A DNA stretch of 64,000 nt from an uncultured Prevotella sp. (GTDB lineage: Bacteria > Bacteroidota > Bacteroidia > Bacteroidales > Bacteroidaceae): positions 1 to 64,000 of the forward strand of contig CAJOFA010000008.1 of the NCBI GenBank assembly GCA_905233985.1. The letters are read 5' to 3'. A program made the translations under genes and the position numbers. Below the pieces are notes generated by a model that saw only the letters and a program-made list of their open reading frames with translations, was not told the DNA's origin and made no database searches. Shown here piece by piece: positions 10,191 to 19,575 of this stretch (position 1 is its first letter; the number at the start of each line of letters is the position of its first letter).

Positions 10191-11546
10191 TTAGAACTTA
10201 GGCATTCCGCCTTTCATTTGCTTCATTGCTGCGGCCATCTGCGCCATCTTCGACTTGTCGGCACCTGTCACCATCTTCATCATCTTACGCGTCTGGTCAA
10301 ACTGCTTCATCAGTCGGTTCACGTCGTCAATTTTCGTACCCGAACCGGCAGCGATACGGCGGCGACGGCTCTGGTTGATGATGTCAGGGTTGGCACGCTC
10401 CTTCGGCGTCATGGAGTTGATGATGGCCTCAATGTTCTTGAAGGCATTGTCGTCAATGTCAAGGTCCTTAATCTGCTTGCCCACGCCGGGAATCATGCTG
10501 GCCAGGTCCTTGATGTTACCCATCTTCTTGATTTGCTGTATCTGCCCCATGAAGTCGTCGAAGTCAAACTTATTCTTGCGGATTTTCTTCTCCAACCGAC
10601 GGGCTTCCTCCTCGTCGAACTGCTGCTGTGCGCGCTCCACCAGGCTCACGATGTCGCCCATGCCGAGGATGCGGTCAGCCATACGCTCAGGATGGAACAC
10701 GTCAATGGCCTCCATTTTTTCTCCTGTACCGACAAACTTGATAGGCTTTGTCACCACGGTACGGATAGACAGGGCAGCACCACCACGGGTGTCGCCGTCG
10801 AGCTTCGTCAGCACTACGCCGTCGAAGTCCAGACGGTCGTTGAACTCCTTGGCCGTGTTCACGGCATCCTGACCCGTCATCGAATCCACCACGAACAGCG
10901 TCTCGTCGGGCTGCACGGCATTCTTCAGCGTCTCTATCTCGTTCATCATCTCCTCGTCAACGGCCAGACGACCGGCGGTATCGATGATGACTACAGTGTA
11001 GCTTTCCTGCTTGGCCTTGCGGATAGCGTTCTGCGCTATCTCCACCACGTTCATGTTGCCTTCCTCGGTATAGACATCGCAGCCGACGCTCTGGCCTACC
11101 ACCTTCAGCTGTTCGATGGCAGCGGGACGATAGACGTCACAAGCCACCAGCAGCGGCTTCTTGTGCTGCTTCGTCTTGAGCATGTTAGCCAGCTTTCCCG
11201 TGAACGTTGTCTTACCCGAGCCTTGCAGACCTGACATGAGGATGATGGCGGGACGGTTGTCCAGCTTCAGTTCCACGGCTTTGCCGCCCATCAGCTCCGT
11301 CAGCTCGTCGTGCACAATCTTCACCATCAGCTGACTGGGTTTGACGGCGGTCAGCACGTTCATACCCAGCGCCTTCTGCTTCACGGTGTCGGTAAACTGC
11401 TTGGCAACCTTATAGTTGACGTCGGCATCCAACAGGGCGCGACGCACATCCTTCAGCGTTTCCGCAACGTTAATCTCGGTGATTTTTCCTTCACCTTTCA
11501 GTATCTTGAACGACCGTTCAAGTCTCTCACTTAAATTCTCAAACAC
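10191..11546 (-). CDS. ffh: Signal recognition particle GTPase
   Basis: GLQGSGKTTFTGKLA, DTAGRLAVDEEMM, TKLDGDTRGGAALS, M-domain. Confidence 0.97.
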   Translation of the reverse strand: MFENLSERLERSFKILKGEGKITEINVAETLKDVRRALLDADVNYKVAKQFTDTVKQKALGMNVLTAVKPSQLMVKIVHDELTELMGGKAVELKLDNRPAIILMSGLQGSGKTTFTGKLANMLKTKQHKKPLLVACDVYRPAAIEQLKVVGQSVGCDVYTEEGNMNVVEIAQNAIRKAKQESYTVVIIDTAGRLAVDEEMMNEIETLKNAVQPDETLFVVDSMTGQDAVNTAKEFNDRLDFDGVVLTKLDGDTRGGAALSIRTVVTKPIKFVGTGEKMEAIDVFHPERMADRILGMGDIVSLVERAQQQFDEEEARRLEKKIRKNKFDFDDFMGQIQQIKKMGNIKDLASMIPGVGKQIKDLDIDDNAFKNIEAIINSMTPKERANPDIINQSRRRRIAAGSGTKIDDVNRLMKQFDQTRKMMKMVTGADKSKMAQMAAAMKQMKGGMPKF

Positions 11547-11592
11547 CTTCTAAAATATTACGATTTACTAATTAGGGTGCAAAATTACGAAT

Positions 11593-11628
11593 AAAAAACG
11601 AGACGCACAAATATTGCGTCTCGTTTTT
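11593..11628. terminator. Bidirectional intrinsic terminator
   Basis: aaaaaacGAGACGCAcaaatatTGCGTCTCgtttttt. Confidence 0.85.
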
Positions 11629-11668
11629 TGCTATTTTAGCATCAATTACGTTTTAAATCATGCCCTTG

Positions 11669-13366
11669 TCATTTTACTATGACCTTTTTCCCATTGAAGA
11701 TATAGATACCGCGCTGGGTGGGAGTGCCGTTGATGCAGCGTCCGTCAAGGGTATAATACTGATTCATCATCATTTCTCCATGACGAACCTGCGCAGTGTT
11801 GATACCTACTTCCCCACTGCCGTTGGCCACGACGAGCACCTCGTCGAGGAAGAAGCGCTTGGCAGGTGTGAACTTCAGGCGGATGGTACCCGTACCTGTC
11901 AAGGTGACTTCGTACGCCGTCCATTCCTTGTTAGTCATCGTAAACTCGCTCTGGCTCAGGGTGACGCCCGTGCCTTCCACCTCTAACGTCAGCGACGTGC
12001 CGTCGTTGCCGTAAGGAGCAGCCATAAACGTCAGCGTCGAAGTAGCGGTGGTCAGCGTAATCTCCGGAGTGGAGACAACGCCCGACTTGCTGCCAGAACC
12101 GAAGCGGGCACACTGGTCGCCGGCAAAGGCGCCGGAATACTGCCAGCCGTCGTTGTCGGCCTCGAAGGTACCGCTGGCATCGCTCCAGTTGTCGCCGCCA
12201 CCGCCAGCACCGTTACAGCCGTCGAACGATTCATAGAACAGCACATCGCCCTCGCCGACAGGCGGTTCCGGCTGCTCATCGACAATGGTGAACGTTGCCG
12301 AGGTCTGGCTGCTCACATGGCCATCCTTCACGGCGATAGCCTTCAGCGTTGAAGTCTCTGTGATGGTGATGGCGCCTGTATAGAGCGTGCTGTTTTCTGT
12401 AGCATCGTTACCGTCAAGCGTGTAGTAGATGCTTGCGCCCTCGGTATTCGTCGTGATGGTCACATCTACGCTTTGTACAAAGGTACCACCGGGATGTGAG
12501 AATACGGGCTCGTGAACGTAGTTGGGATCAACTGCCCCACCCTGGTAGTTGTCATAGCTGAACACTTCTTCCTTCTTCGAGCCCCAGGTATATTCCTCCA
12601 ATCCCGGATAATCGACATAGGGGTTACGGTTGCCCTGCACCTCATAGACAGCATTGTTTCGCTGTATCTCACGATCATCCACAGGGTCCTGCTGCGCCCA
12701 GCGCATCATCATATTAAGCGTCCACGTGGTCAGTCCTGGATAGGTGTTGGTGAACACGTCGTTTCCCCAACTGCCGCAACTGCTCTCGTAGCGTGTAATC
12801 ATATAGAAATAGATGCGGGCGATGTCGCCTTTGATCTCATCGTTGGGCTCGAAAACGGTGCCATTGTAGCCCGCCGTCTTGCACGAGCCGAGCTTGCAAT
12901 AACCGTTGGCCGACTGATAGGTCACACTATTCACTTCACCGAAGGGGAAGTTCGAGCGGCGGTTGTTCACGTAGCCGTCCGTAGGCAGCACGTGCACAAT
13001 GTCCGACTTGATATTACCGTCGCCAAACCAGCTCTGCGGCACGGAGTGCTCACGGTTATACATGTCGCCCTCCTTCGAGTAATTGCCCTTGTTATCCACA
13101 CCATGCCGGTAGTTCGTGATGTTCGAATACCAGTCACGCACATAGCCGTCAGGACGGGTGTCGGTCTTCTTATAGGCATCGTACAGTCCTTTATAGGAAA
13201 CAACGGTAATATTGGCCGAAATAATGCTTGACAATTTCGTCTTCAATGCAGAACCTTTGAGGCCGTCAGCAGTTTGATAATAAGTTCCCGAGCCGTTGGG
13301 TCCCTGCGCCCAAGCGGTGGTCAGCGCCATCAGCAGCGCAACAGTTAGAAGTAATGTCTTTTTCAT
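11669..13366 (-). CDS. Secreted endonuclease I-family protein with chitobiase-like C-terminal repeat and Por-type C-terminal motif
   Basis: Signal MKKTLLLTVALLMALTTAWAQ; EHSVPQSWFG..DIVHVLPTDGYVNNRRSNFPFGEV; TITTNTEGASIYYTLDG; terminal YYTLDGR..GIYIFNGKKVIVK. Confidence 0.9.
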   Translation of the reverse strand: MKKTLLLTVALLMALTTAWAQGPNGSGTYYQTADGLKGSALKTKLSSIISANITVVSYKGLYDAYKKTDTRPDGYVRDWYSNITNYRHGVDNKGNYSKEGDMYNREHSVPQSWFGDGNIKSDIVHVLPTDGYVNNRRSNFPFGEVNSVTYQSANGYCKLGSCKTAGYNGTVFEPNDEIKGDIARIYFYMITRYESSCGSWGNDVFTNTYPGLTTWTLNMMMRWAQQDPVDDREIQRNNAVYEVQGNRNPYVDYPGLEEYTWGSKKEEVFSYDNYQGGAVDPNYVHEPVFSHPGGTFVQSVDVTITTNTEGASIYYTLDGNDATENSTLYTGAITITETSTLKAIAVKDGHVSSQTSATFTIVDEQPEPPVGEGDVLFYESFDGCNGAGGGGDNWSDASGTFEADNDGWQYSGAFAGDQCARFGSGSKSGVVSTPEITLTTATSTLTFMAAPYGNDGTSLTLEVEGTGVTLSQSEFTMTNKEWTAYEVTLTGTGTIRLKFTPAKRFFLDEVLVVANGSGEVGINTAQVRHGEMMMNQYYTLDGRCINGTPTQRGIYIFNGKKVIVK

Positions 13367-13451
13367 AAGCATGTATGTTTTTAGTTTTGTTTGCTGCAAA
13401 AGTACACAATTATTTTGTAGCCACCAAATATTTAGAAGAAAATTCGTGGAA

Positions 13452-13502
13452 ATTTCAAACTTCAAATTTCAAACTTCAAACTTCAAACTTCAAACTTCAA
13501 AA
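13452..13502. repeat. TTCAAAC heptad array
   Basis: tttcaaacttcaaatttcaaacttcaaacttcaaacttcaaacttcaaa between two genes. Confidence 0.95.
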
Positions 13503-13504
13503 TC

Positions 13505-14305
13505 TTACAATCCGCGAGCCTTCCAGATTTTGTCTTTGGCTGCGTTGATTTTCTGGAATTTCTGTTCTGCAGCACGGCGGATGTCTTCGCCCAAGGCTGC
13601 CACCTTGTCGGGATGATGCTCCAAGGCCAAGCGGCGGTAGGCCTTCTTCACCTCATCGTCCGAGGCATTGGGTGAAACGCCCAGCACCTTATAGGCCTCC
13701 TCCAACGAGTCACCGCCGAGGTTCAGCATCGAATCCACTTCCGATGCCTGCATCCTCAGCCACGAAGCGACATCACGCAAGGCGTTAATCTCCGACTGAG
13801 GCACCGAGCCGTCAGCCTTCGCCACGATAGCGAGGAAGTTCAACAGCTGCAGGCGCTGACCGTAGTTCATGCCCATCGCTATCTCACCGCAGCATTGACG
13901 CACGGTATTGCGGAAGGTCGCCGAGCCCTGTCGCTTCTGTTCCTCGAACAGTCGCAGCAGCACCTGCTCGCCCTCGCGGGCACCCTGGTCGCCAAAGTTC
14001 TGGCGCAACATCTCGCGCACCACCTCCATCTCCGAGTGCATCACCTTGCCGTCGGCCTTGATGATGTAAGCCGCCAGCACCAGCAGCGAGAAGAGGAAGT
14101 TACCACGCGGGTTGGCGTTCTGCTGCCACTGGGCGCCATACGCCGAGCCCCCACCCTCGTCACCATAGCCAATGCGCTGTTGCTGTCCGCCGAACTTACT
14201 CGTTGCCATATCGAACAGCGCACCCAACACCACACCTGCCAGCGCCCCCAGCGGACCGCCGTAGCTAAAACCAATGACTCCTCCTATCCAAGCTCCAAAT
14301 GCCAT
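13505..14305 (-). CDS. TerB/DjlA-like DnaJ-domain co-chaperone
   Basis: C-terminal J-domain [36 protein letters not shown]; start moved to MAFGAW. Confidence 0.88.
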   Translation of the reverse strand: MAFGAWIGGVIGFSYGGPLGALAGVVLGALFDMATSKFGGQQQRIGYGDEGGGSAYGAQWQQNANPRGNFLFSLLVLAAYIIKADGKVMHSEMEVVREMLRQNFGDQGAREGEQVLLRLFEEQKRQGSATFRNTVRQCCGEIAMGMNYGQRLQLLNFLAIVAKADGSVPQSEINALRDVASWLRMQASEVDSMLNLGGDSLEEAYKVLGVSPNASDDEVKKAYRRLALEHHPDKVAALGEDIRRAAEQKFQKINAAKDKIWKARGL

Positions 14306-14310
14306 AAATA

Positions 14311-14344
14311 TCAAACGTCAAATGTCAAACTTCAAATGTCAAAA
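14311..14344. repeat. TCAAAYN heptad array
   Basis: tcaaacg tcaaatg tcaaact tcaaatg tcaaaac. Confidence 0.9.
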
Positions 14345-15280
14345 CAACTTGATTTTCTTGGTGTTGACCTTCTCCAGCTTGCCGTTCTTCCACTTATAGG
14401 TTTCTTCGTACATGTAATTCACGTCGCGGGCTCGGCTGATAATCGTCTTCTTCTGTGCGTCGATTTCAGGCTCCTGTATCTCGTCAAACGCTTCCACTCT
14501 GTAGAAGTCACGGGTGTCAGGATTCCACACATAGGCATCGTGGAGCGACTGCGTCATGCCGCGTCCGCCGAAGCCTGTAAAGATCATGAGGTCAGGAATG
14601 CCGTCGAAGTTGATGTCTTCCTCCGTCACCCATTGCAGGTTGTTTTCCTGATAGTCATCGAATGCCCCCATCAGGTCGTTTTCTATCACGAAGTCCACAG
14701 GCTTGCCGTTTGCCAGCACCTCAACACTGATCTGCTGCAGCCAGCCGTTATCGTCCTTCGTGAACGAGTATTTGAACGTATAGGCGCTACGGTCAGGAGC
14801 CGTGAGCGTGTTGGGAGTCACCACATACCATTCGGGCAGCTGGAAGCGCGACTGCAGCTTCAGGTTCATCTTCTTGCCCGTCTTGGGGTTCTTCCATTGG
14901 CCACGCACAAACTCATAGTCGCCCTCCACCTCGGTAAACACCAGCGTAAAGGTTCCAGAGACGGAGCCGTCCTTCTGATACTCCGTAAACTCCATCTTGT
15001 AGAGGTTCTCGCTGTTGCGCTCCTTCCGGTTGACGGGCAAGTCCTTTCCCACAATCAGGATGGGCGCAGGGCTCGACGCCTTCGGATAATAGATGTAACC
15101 CGCATTACGGTCAGCCGTTGACTGGAAAGCAATCTCCACCGGCGTCTTACCGTTAAGCGTCCCCACGAAGACGCGGCTCTCCAAATATTTATTCACCTGA
15201 GCCGATGCCGTCATCGCCCAAAGTCCTAACACAGCAAATAATATTTTTCTCATCATCTTATTAATCGTTTTTGCCTGCAA
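14339..15280 (-). CDS. Secreted hypothetical protein (VCBS/FG-GAP-like motif)
   Basis: Signal MMRKILFAVLGLWAMTASAQ; EEDINFDGIPDLMIF. Confidence 0.75.
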   Translation of the reverse strand: MQAKTINKMMRKILFAVLGLWAMTASAQVNKYLESRVFVGTLNGKTPVEIAFQSTADRNAGYIYYPKASSPAPILIVGKDLPVNRKERNSENLYKMEFTEYQKDGSVSGTFTLVFTEVEGDYEFVRGQWKNPKTGKKMNLKLQSRFQLPEWYVVTPNTLTAPDRSAYTFKYSFTKDDNGWLQQISVEVLANGKPVDFVIENDLMGAFDDYQENNLQWVTEEDINFDGIPDLMIFTGFGGRGMTQSLHDAYVWNPDTRDFYRVEAFDEIQEPEIDAQKKTIISRARDVNYMYEETYKWKNGKLEKVNTKKIKLF

Positions 15281-15381
15281 AAGTACAATTTAATAAGCAA
15301 AACTCCAAATATATTTAAGTTTTTTCAAATACTAAATACATATAATTATTGGCTACTGCCCCCGGAACGCAATTAGCCCCA

Positions 15382-15645
15382 AGCAAACGCATCGAAAGCT
15401 CGGAGCAAACCCATCGAAAGCTCGGAGCAAACGCATCGAAAGCTCGGAGCAAACGCATCGAAAGCTCGGAGCAAACGACCCGTTTGCTCGGCCTAAACTC
15501 GACACGGTTTCATTTAATGCCTATATGCTCTGCAAACGATGGTCGTTTCACCTGCAAACAAAGTTCATTTGCTTTGCAAACAAACATCGTTTACTACCCC
15601 AAAAGATAATCGTTTCAACCTCAAACAAGCATCGTTTGCTTTTCA
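15382..15645. repeat. 22-bp-period degenerate palindromic repeat array (two phase blocks)
   Basis: agcaaacgcatcgaaagctcgg units at 15382, 15404, 15426, 15448, 15470; second block tgcaaacNaaNntcgtttNctn at 15531, 15553, 15575, 15597, 15619. Confidence 0.95.
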
Positions 15646-15692
15646 GCCAGCTTTTCCTCCTGCTAATTCTTGTGACATCTTTCCTTTTAATA

Positions 15693-16793
15693 TTATCTCG
15701 TACACAAAACCCAATCTACTCCAAAGTCTTTCATGATTCCTTTATGATAAATGCATAGATTATTTCGGCTGTATAATTCACATTTTTCACATTCCAAAAC
15801 ATTTATTTGTTTAAAATCGAATTCCTTTTTTAGTGCTTCTAATTTATTTTTGTTTTCAATATGTTCGGGATTGTATAACCATTCTATTTTAAGATTTTGA
15901 TTAGAGAAATCTTTTATTCTGTCAACAAAAAGTTTTAATTCACGACACTCTTTTGATGGTTCTATATTAATAAGTGATTTACGATAACCAATATAGAAAA
16001 CATACTTTTTATCCTCAAAATAACCTTCCACTATTGATAGGCGTCCGTCTTTTGAAGCATATGTTGTCTTAACTTCAGAAAGAAGAATATGTTTTTCATT
16101 AATTCCGTCTTTTTGATAAGGAGGGAGTGTTATTCCTTCCTTTCCACTCAGAATTCTTGTAATGGCCTTAATTTTACAATTTTTTAATTCGTATATTATT
16201 CTCTCGTACTCAGGATTGTTAATCCATTCACGACACTGATCAGAGTGTAAAAGAAATTTCTTTAAGCTATCTTCATCTAATTCTTGTTCACGGACATCTA
16301 TTTCTAAACAATTAATATTTGATTCGTATATTTTTTTCTTTTTCTTATTATCTACTTCATGAGTATAGAATATTTCGATGTTCCATTTAACTTCATGATT
16401 TTCGTCTCTTGTTATTCCCACAACATCTGCTTGTAAATCACTCCTCTCTAATCGTTGCTCAACTATAACATCATCAAAAAGGCATCTTTTGGCTTTAATA
16501 CGCTTACCCTTATTATAAGCAGGAAACATTACAGATTTTTCATCGTAGATTATTTGTTCTGCTAACACATGAATTGCAGACATAATACCTCCAGAGCAAT
16601 TGGAATTTTCATTGTGAGCAAAATGGTGTTGTCTAACATCTCCCTTTTTTGCAATCAGAGGCTTATAACATTCTGGGCATATGCAATTACAATTTTGTCC
16701 ACTTTCTACCTTATCAATATGGACCAATCTGTTGGATGATTTTAATATGGCATATGTCAATTTGGGCTCTTCGAGATTGTTTGTATTCATCAT
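15693..16793 (-). CDS. CoiA-like competence/nuclease-family protein
   Basis: Zinc-ribbon CNCICPECYKPLIAKKGDVRQHHFAHN and PD-(D/E)XK-like ADVVGI..WNIEIFYTHEVDNKKKKKIYESNINCLEIDV. Confidence 0.75.
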   Translation of the reverse strand: MMNTNNLEEPKLTYAILKSSNRLVHIDKVESGQNCNCICPECYKPLIAKKGDVRQHHFAHNENSNCSGGIMSAIHVLAEQIIYDEKSVMFPAYNKGKRIKAKRCLFDDVIVEQRLERSDLQADVVGITRDENHEVKWNIEIFYTHEVDNKKKKKIYESNINCLEIDVREQELDEDSLKKFLLHSDQCREWINNPEYERIIYELKNCKIKAITRILSGKEGITLPPYQKDGINEKHILLSEVKTTYASKDGRLSIVEGYFEDKKYVFYIGYRKSLINIEPSKECRELKLFVDRIKDFSNQNLKIEWLYNPEHIENKNKLEALKKEFDFKQINVLECEKCELYSRNNLCIYHKGIMKDFGVDWVLCTR

Positions 16794-16800
16794 TTAAAAA

Positions 16801-16995
16801 TCAATCATAAAACGAAAATACACCTCCGCATTTTGAGCATCTACAATTAATTCTCTTACGACAGAAAAAGCCAAAGAGAAGTCCAAAAGCATGTAAAAAT
16901 ATGATACCCCAAAAAGCTGCCTTGTAATTAAAAAATTCTCTATTATCATATATATCTGTGCTACCACAGAAAGGGCAATGCAAATCTTCGTACAT
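16801..16995 (-). CDS. Small double zinc-ribbon protein
   Basis: CPFCGSTDIYDN and CRCSKCGGVFSFYD flanking a hydrophobic segment. Confidence 0.65.
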   Translation of the reverse strand: MYEDLHCPFCGSTDIYDNREFFNYKAAFWGIIFLHAFGLLFGFFCRKRINCRCSKCGGVFSFYD

Positions 16996-17018
16996 AATTA
17001 CTCAACAACACTTTTATG

Positions 17019-17402
17019 TTAGTCATCTATTGATTCTTTTACAGCCTTTTCAAATTCTTCTTTAGTGCATGGCTTACGCATAATCCAATATGATTTTGTC
17101 GTGGAAGAACCTGTACCATTAACAGAAATTCCTGAAGAAGTTGCACCATTAATGTATAATTCCCATCCTTTGGAAGCTAAATACATTAAAGCTCCTGCTG
17201 GAGTCTTGAATTTTATCTTTTCTCCATTCTCATCACGCAGTCTCTTAATTTCAATGCCATTATCAATGTCAACTTTAAATCCCTCATTATCGATACTACC
17301 TGAGAATGATATGATGTTATAGAGATAATATTTTCCTTCCTCAGTTTGTGCATGGATAACAACAGGAACCATTAACAAAAACAAAAATATCAACTTTTTC
17401 AT
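17019..17402 (-). CDS. Secreted hypothetical protein
   Basis: Signal MKKLIFLFLLMVPVVIHAQ. Confidence 0.7.
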   Translation of the reverse strand: MKKLIFLFLLMVPVVIHAQTEEGKYYLYNIISFSGSIDNEGFKVDIDNGIEIKRLRDENGEKIKFKTPAGALMYLASKGWELYINGATSSGISVNGTGSSTTKSYWIMRKPCTKEEFEKAVKESIDD

Positions 17403-17418
17403 AATTATACGTTCTTAT

Positions 17419-17979
17419 TTACAAGTCATCAAAGTTTTGCATTTCTCGTTCTTTTTCATTAGGACCATCATAATAATCAATGTGAAGATAAACTTCATCT
17501 ATAAAGCTATAGCCCATATCTGTAATGTACAAATTTATGCAACCTAAGTATTCTCTTTCGCTATTTGGTAAATAGAGGGAAAAAGTTGGGTATCCGTCTT
17601 GTTGTCCTTCATGAGAAACACTGTTAGGATATTTACTGGATAATTTTTCTTTATATTCCAGTAATTTACTCTTTCCTCGTTCCTTATTTATACATTCTAT
17701 CACAGCTTTCGCACGATAAACTTTCTTCGTCTTTACGTCAAAATAAACATAAAAATCAGCTTCTTCACCAGAGAAGGTTCCCTTAAAAGCTTTACAACCA
17801 GCTTGTATGTTTTTGCTTCCCTTGGCATCATAGCGAATTCCTTTTTTCTGCAATTTTTGCTGAAACTGATTAATGGTGCCATTCAATGGAATACCCATGA
17901 ATTTCATATGCTCTTTTGACTGCGCCTGTAAGGTCAGAGCTACTATCAAGCCTACAATAATTAATGTTAACTTTTTCAT
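17419..17979 (-). CDS. Secreted hypothetical protein
   Basis: Signal MKKLTLIIVGLIVALTLQAQ. Confidence 0.7.
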   Translation of the reverse strand: MKKLTLIIVGLIVALTLQAQSKEHMKFMGIPLNGTINQFQQKLQKKGIRYDAKGSKNIQAGCKAFKGTFSGEEADFYVYFDVKTKKVYRAKAVIECINKERGKSKLLEYKEKLSSKYPNSVSHEGQQDGYPTFSLYLPNSEREYLGCINLYITDMGYSFIDEVYLHIDYYDGPNEKEREMQNFDDL

Positions 17980-18179
17980 ATTTATAATTGTTTTAAGTTT
18001 TTACTTTGGGGGTCACTTAATTCTCATATTTATATTTATGTTTGTATTTTTGAATGCACGTAAATGTTCATTTCAAAGACCATTTGTGTACTTGGTTTCA
18101 CTTTGTCGTTTGCAAAGATACAAATAAGCGAGCAAACTACAAAATAATTCTCGATTTCTTTTTCATACTTTTATTTGTT

Positions 18180-18422
18180 TTATTCAAACAACTCCCCTTC
18201 AACGATTTTGACCATAGGTCGAGCATTACGCTTTTCTCTCTTTGTCGCCGGTTTGTCCGCGTTCGTGAATCGGATACTGGATGTTACTTGCTGCGGTGCC
18301 GGGGCAACTGGTTCGCTCTTGTCGAAGGAACATACACTACATACATACTCTGCCAGTTGGAAGAGTTTGCTCATCCCCTTGTCAATCATCCTATCCATGA
18401 AATACATTTTCTTTGCAATCAT
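18180..18422 (-). CDS. Small hypothetical protein
   Basis: 80-aa ORF in a gap between genes. Confidence 0.4.
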   Translation of the reverse strand: MIAKKMYFMDRMIDKGMSKLFQLAEYVCSVCSFDKSEPVAPAPQQVTSSIRFTNADKPATKREKRNARPMVKIVEGELFE

Positions 18423-18510
18423 AACCTTAAATTATTTAGTTAAACAATCAAGTTGTCGCTGCAAAGATAAGAGAGCGGGTGTTTCAAAAGTCGTAGCACC
18501 CTATTGTGAT

Positions 18511-19401
18511 TTAATATCTGTTAAGAGAATCTTTTAGAATTTCACAGATTTTAAGGCGTAGGTCAGCGGGTTCAAGCACTTCAAGGCTTTCGCCATAAGA
18601 CATCAATTCGCCAATGAAATCAGGTGTAGGGCGAATGTCAAAGGCAAAATCTACATATTCATCTGTGCGGCCAATCTCACGTTGTGAGTGGTGCAGCGGT
18701 AGTGTGCAGAGATAGTCAGGTGCCCAGCCATAGGTGCGGATAACGACATGAGCCAAAGGGGTCTCGTCGGTTGTCACCCCAAAATATTCCGAGAAATATT
18801 CCTGTGGTGAGAAATCAACAGGCATCTCATAGGTTTCATCAGAGAGTTTTACCGAAAGCATACGATCTAAGGCATAAGTGGCGATATGGTGACCCGTGAA
18901 TGCCAGCAAGTACCATCGGCGATGAAACAGTTTCAGCGCATAGGGTGAGATGGTCCGTTCATAGCTTTCTGCCCCGAAGCGCTGATAGCCAATTTCTACG
19001 CGTTTGTTTGTCTTCATTGCCAGAATGAGTGTCTGGAGGTATTCTTCGCCTGCCGGCACATTCTCTAACAGGATTCGTTCTTTGAGCGAGGCACTGCCAG
19101 AGAGGGCAATGTTGACGGTCAGCGTAGAGAGCATCCAACGCTCAATAGAGTTGTCGTCGAATACATCGGGATTGGCTATGTAGTATTTGTAACCATGCTC
19201 CGTGTCGCACTCGATAATGATGCCAAACATATCGAGAATGGCATCCTTGTGACGATAAAACTGGACACGCGACAATGGCCTGCCATCGATGACCTTATCA
19301 TCCACCCATCGCTGGGAGATTTCTTCGAGCGTCAAACGCTTGTGTCGCTTCAAGAGTGTCACAAGCCAAATATACTGCTGGAATATTCTTGCTGGTTTCA
19401 T
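18511..19401 (-). CDS. WYL-domain transcriptional regulator
   Basis: RVEIGYQRFGAESYERTISPYALKLFHRRWYLLAFTG.. WYL signature. Confidence 0.85.
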   Translation of the reverse strand: MKPARIFQQYIWLVTLLKRHKRLTLEEISQRWVDDKVIDGRPLSRVQFYRHKDAILDMFGIIIECDTEHGYKYYIANPDVFDDNSIERWMLSTLTVNIALSGSASLKERILLENVPAGEEYLQTLILAMKTNKRVEIGYQRFGAESYERTISPYALKLFHRRWYLLAFTGHHIATYALDRMLSVKLSDETYEMPVDFSPQEYFSEYFGVTTDETPLAHVVIRTYGWAPDYLCTLPLHHSQREIGRTDEYVDFAFDIRPTPDFIGELMSYGESLEVLEPADLRLKICEILKDSLNRY

Positions 19402-19575
19402 AATAAGCGCTGGTTATGTGTCACCCTGACATTGTCAGGAACAGGTTTCGGATGCAAAGATACGTTTTTCCTGATGACTTTGCAAGAAATCAGTAGAAAT
19501 AAGTGAAGAAAACAAAATTTATTTTGAATTCTGTGAGTTTTTCTATATTTTTGTACCCAAAACAATAAAGAGACT

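Noticed and set aside
10062-11234. 390-aa plus-strand ORF
   Set aside because: Antisense to ffh/folD; His/Leu-rich composition typical of shadow ORFs.
15349-15609. ORF of 86 aa
   Set aside because: Open only because it crosses the 22-bp tandem array (SKRIESSEQT repeats); no independent coding support.
15382-15645. CRISPR array
   Set aside because: 22-bp units abut with no unique spacers and no cas genes nearby; it is a tandem repeat.
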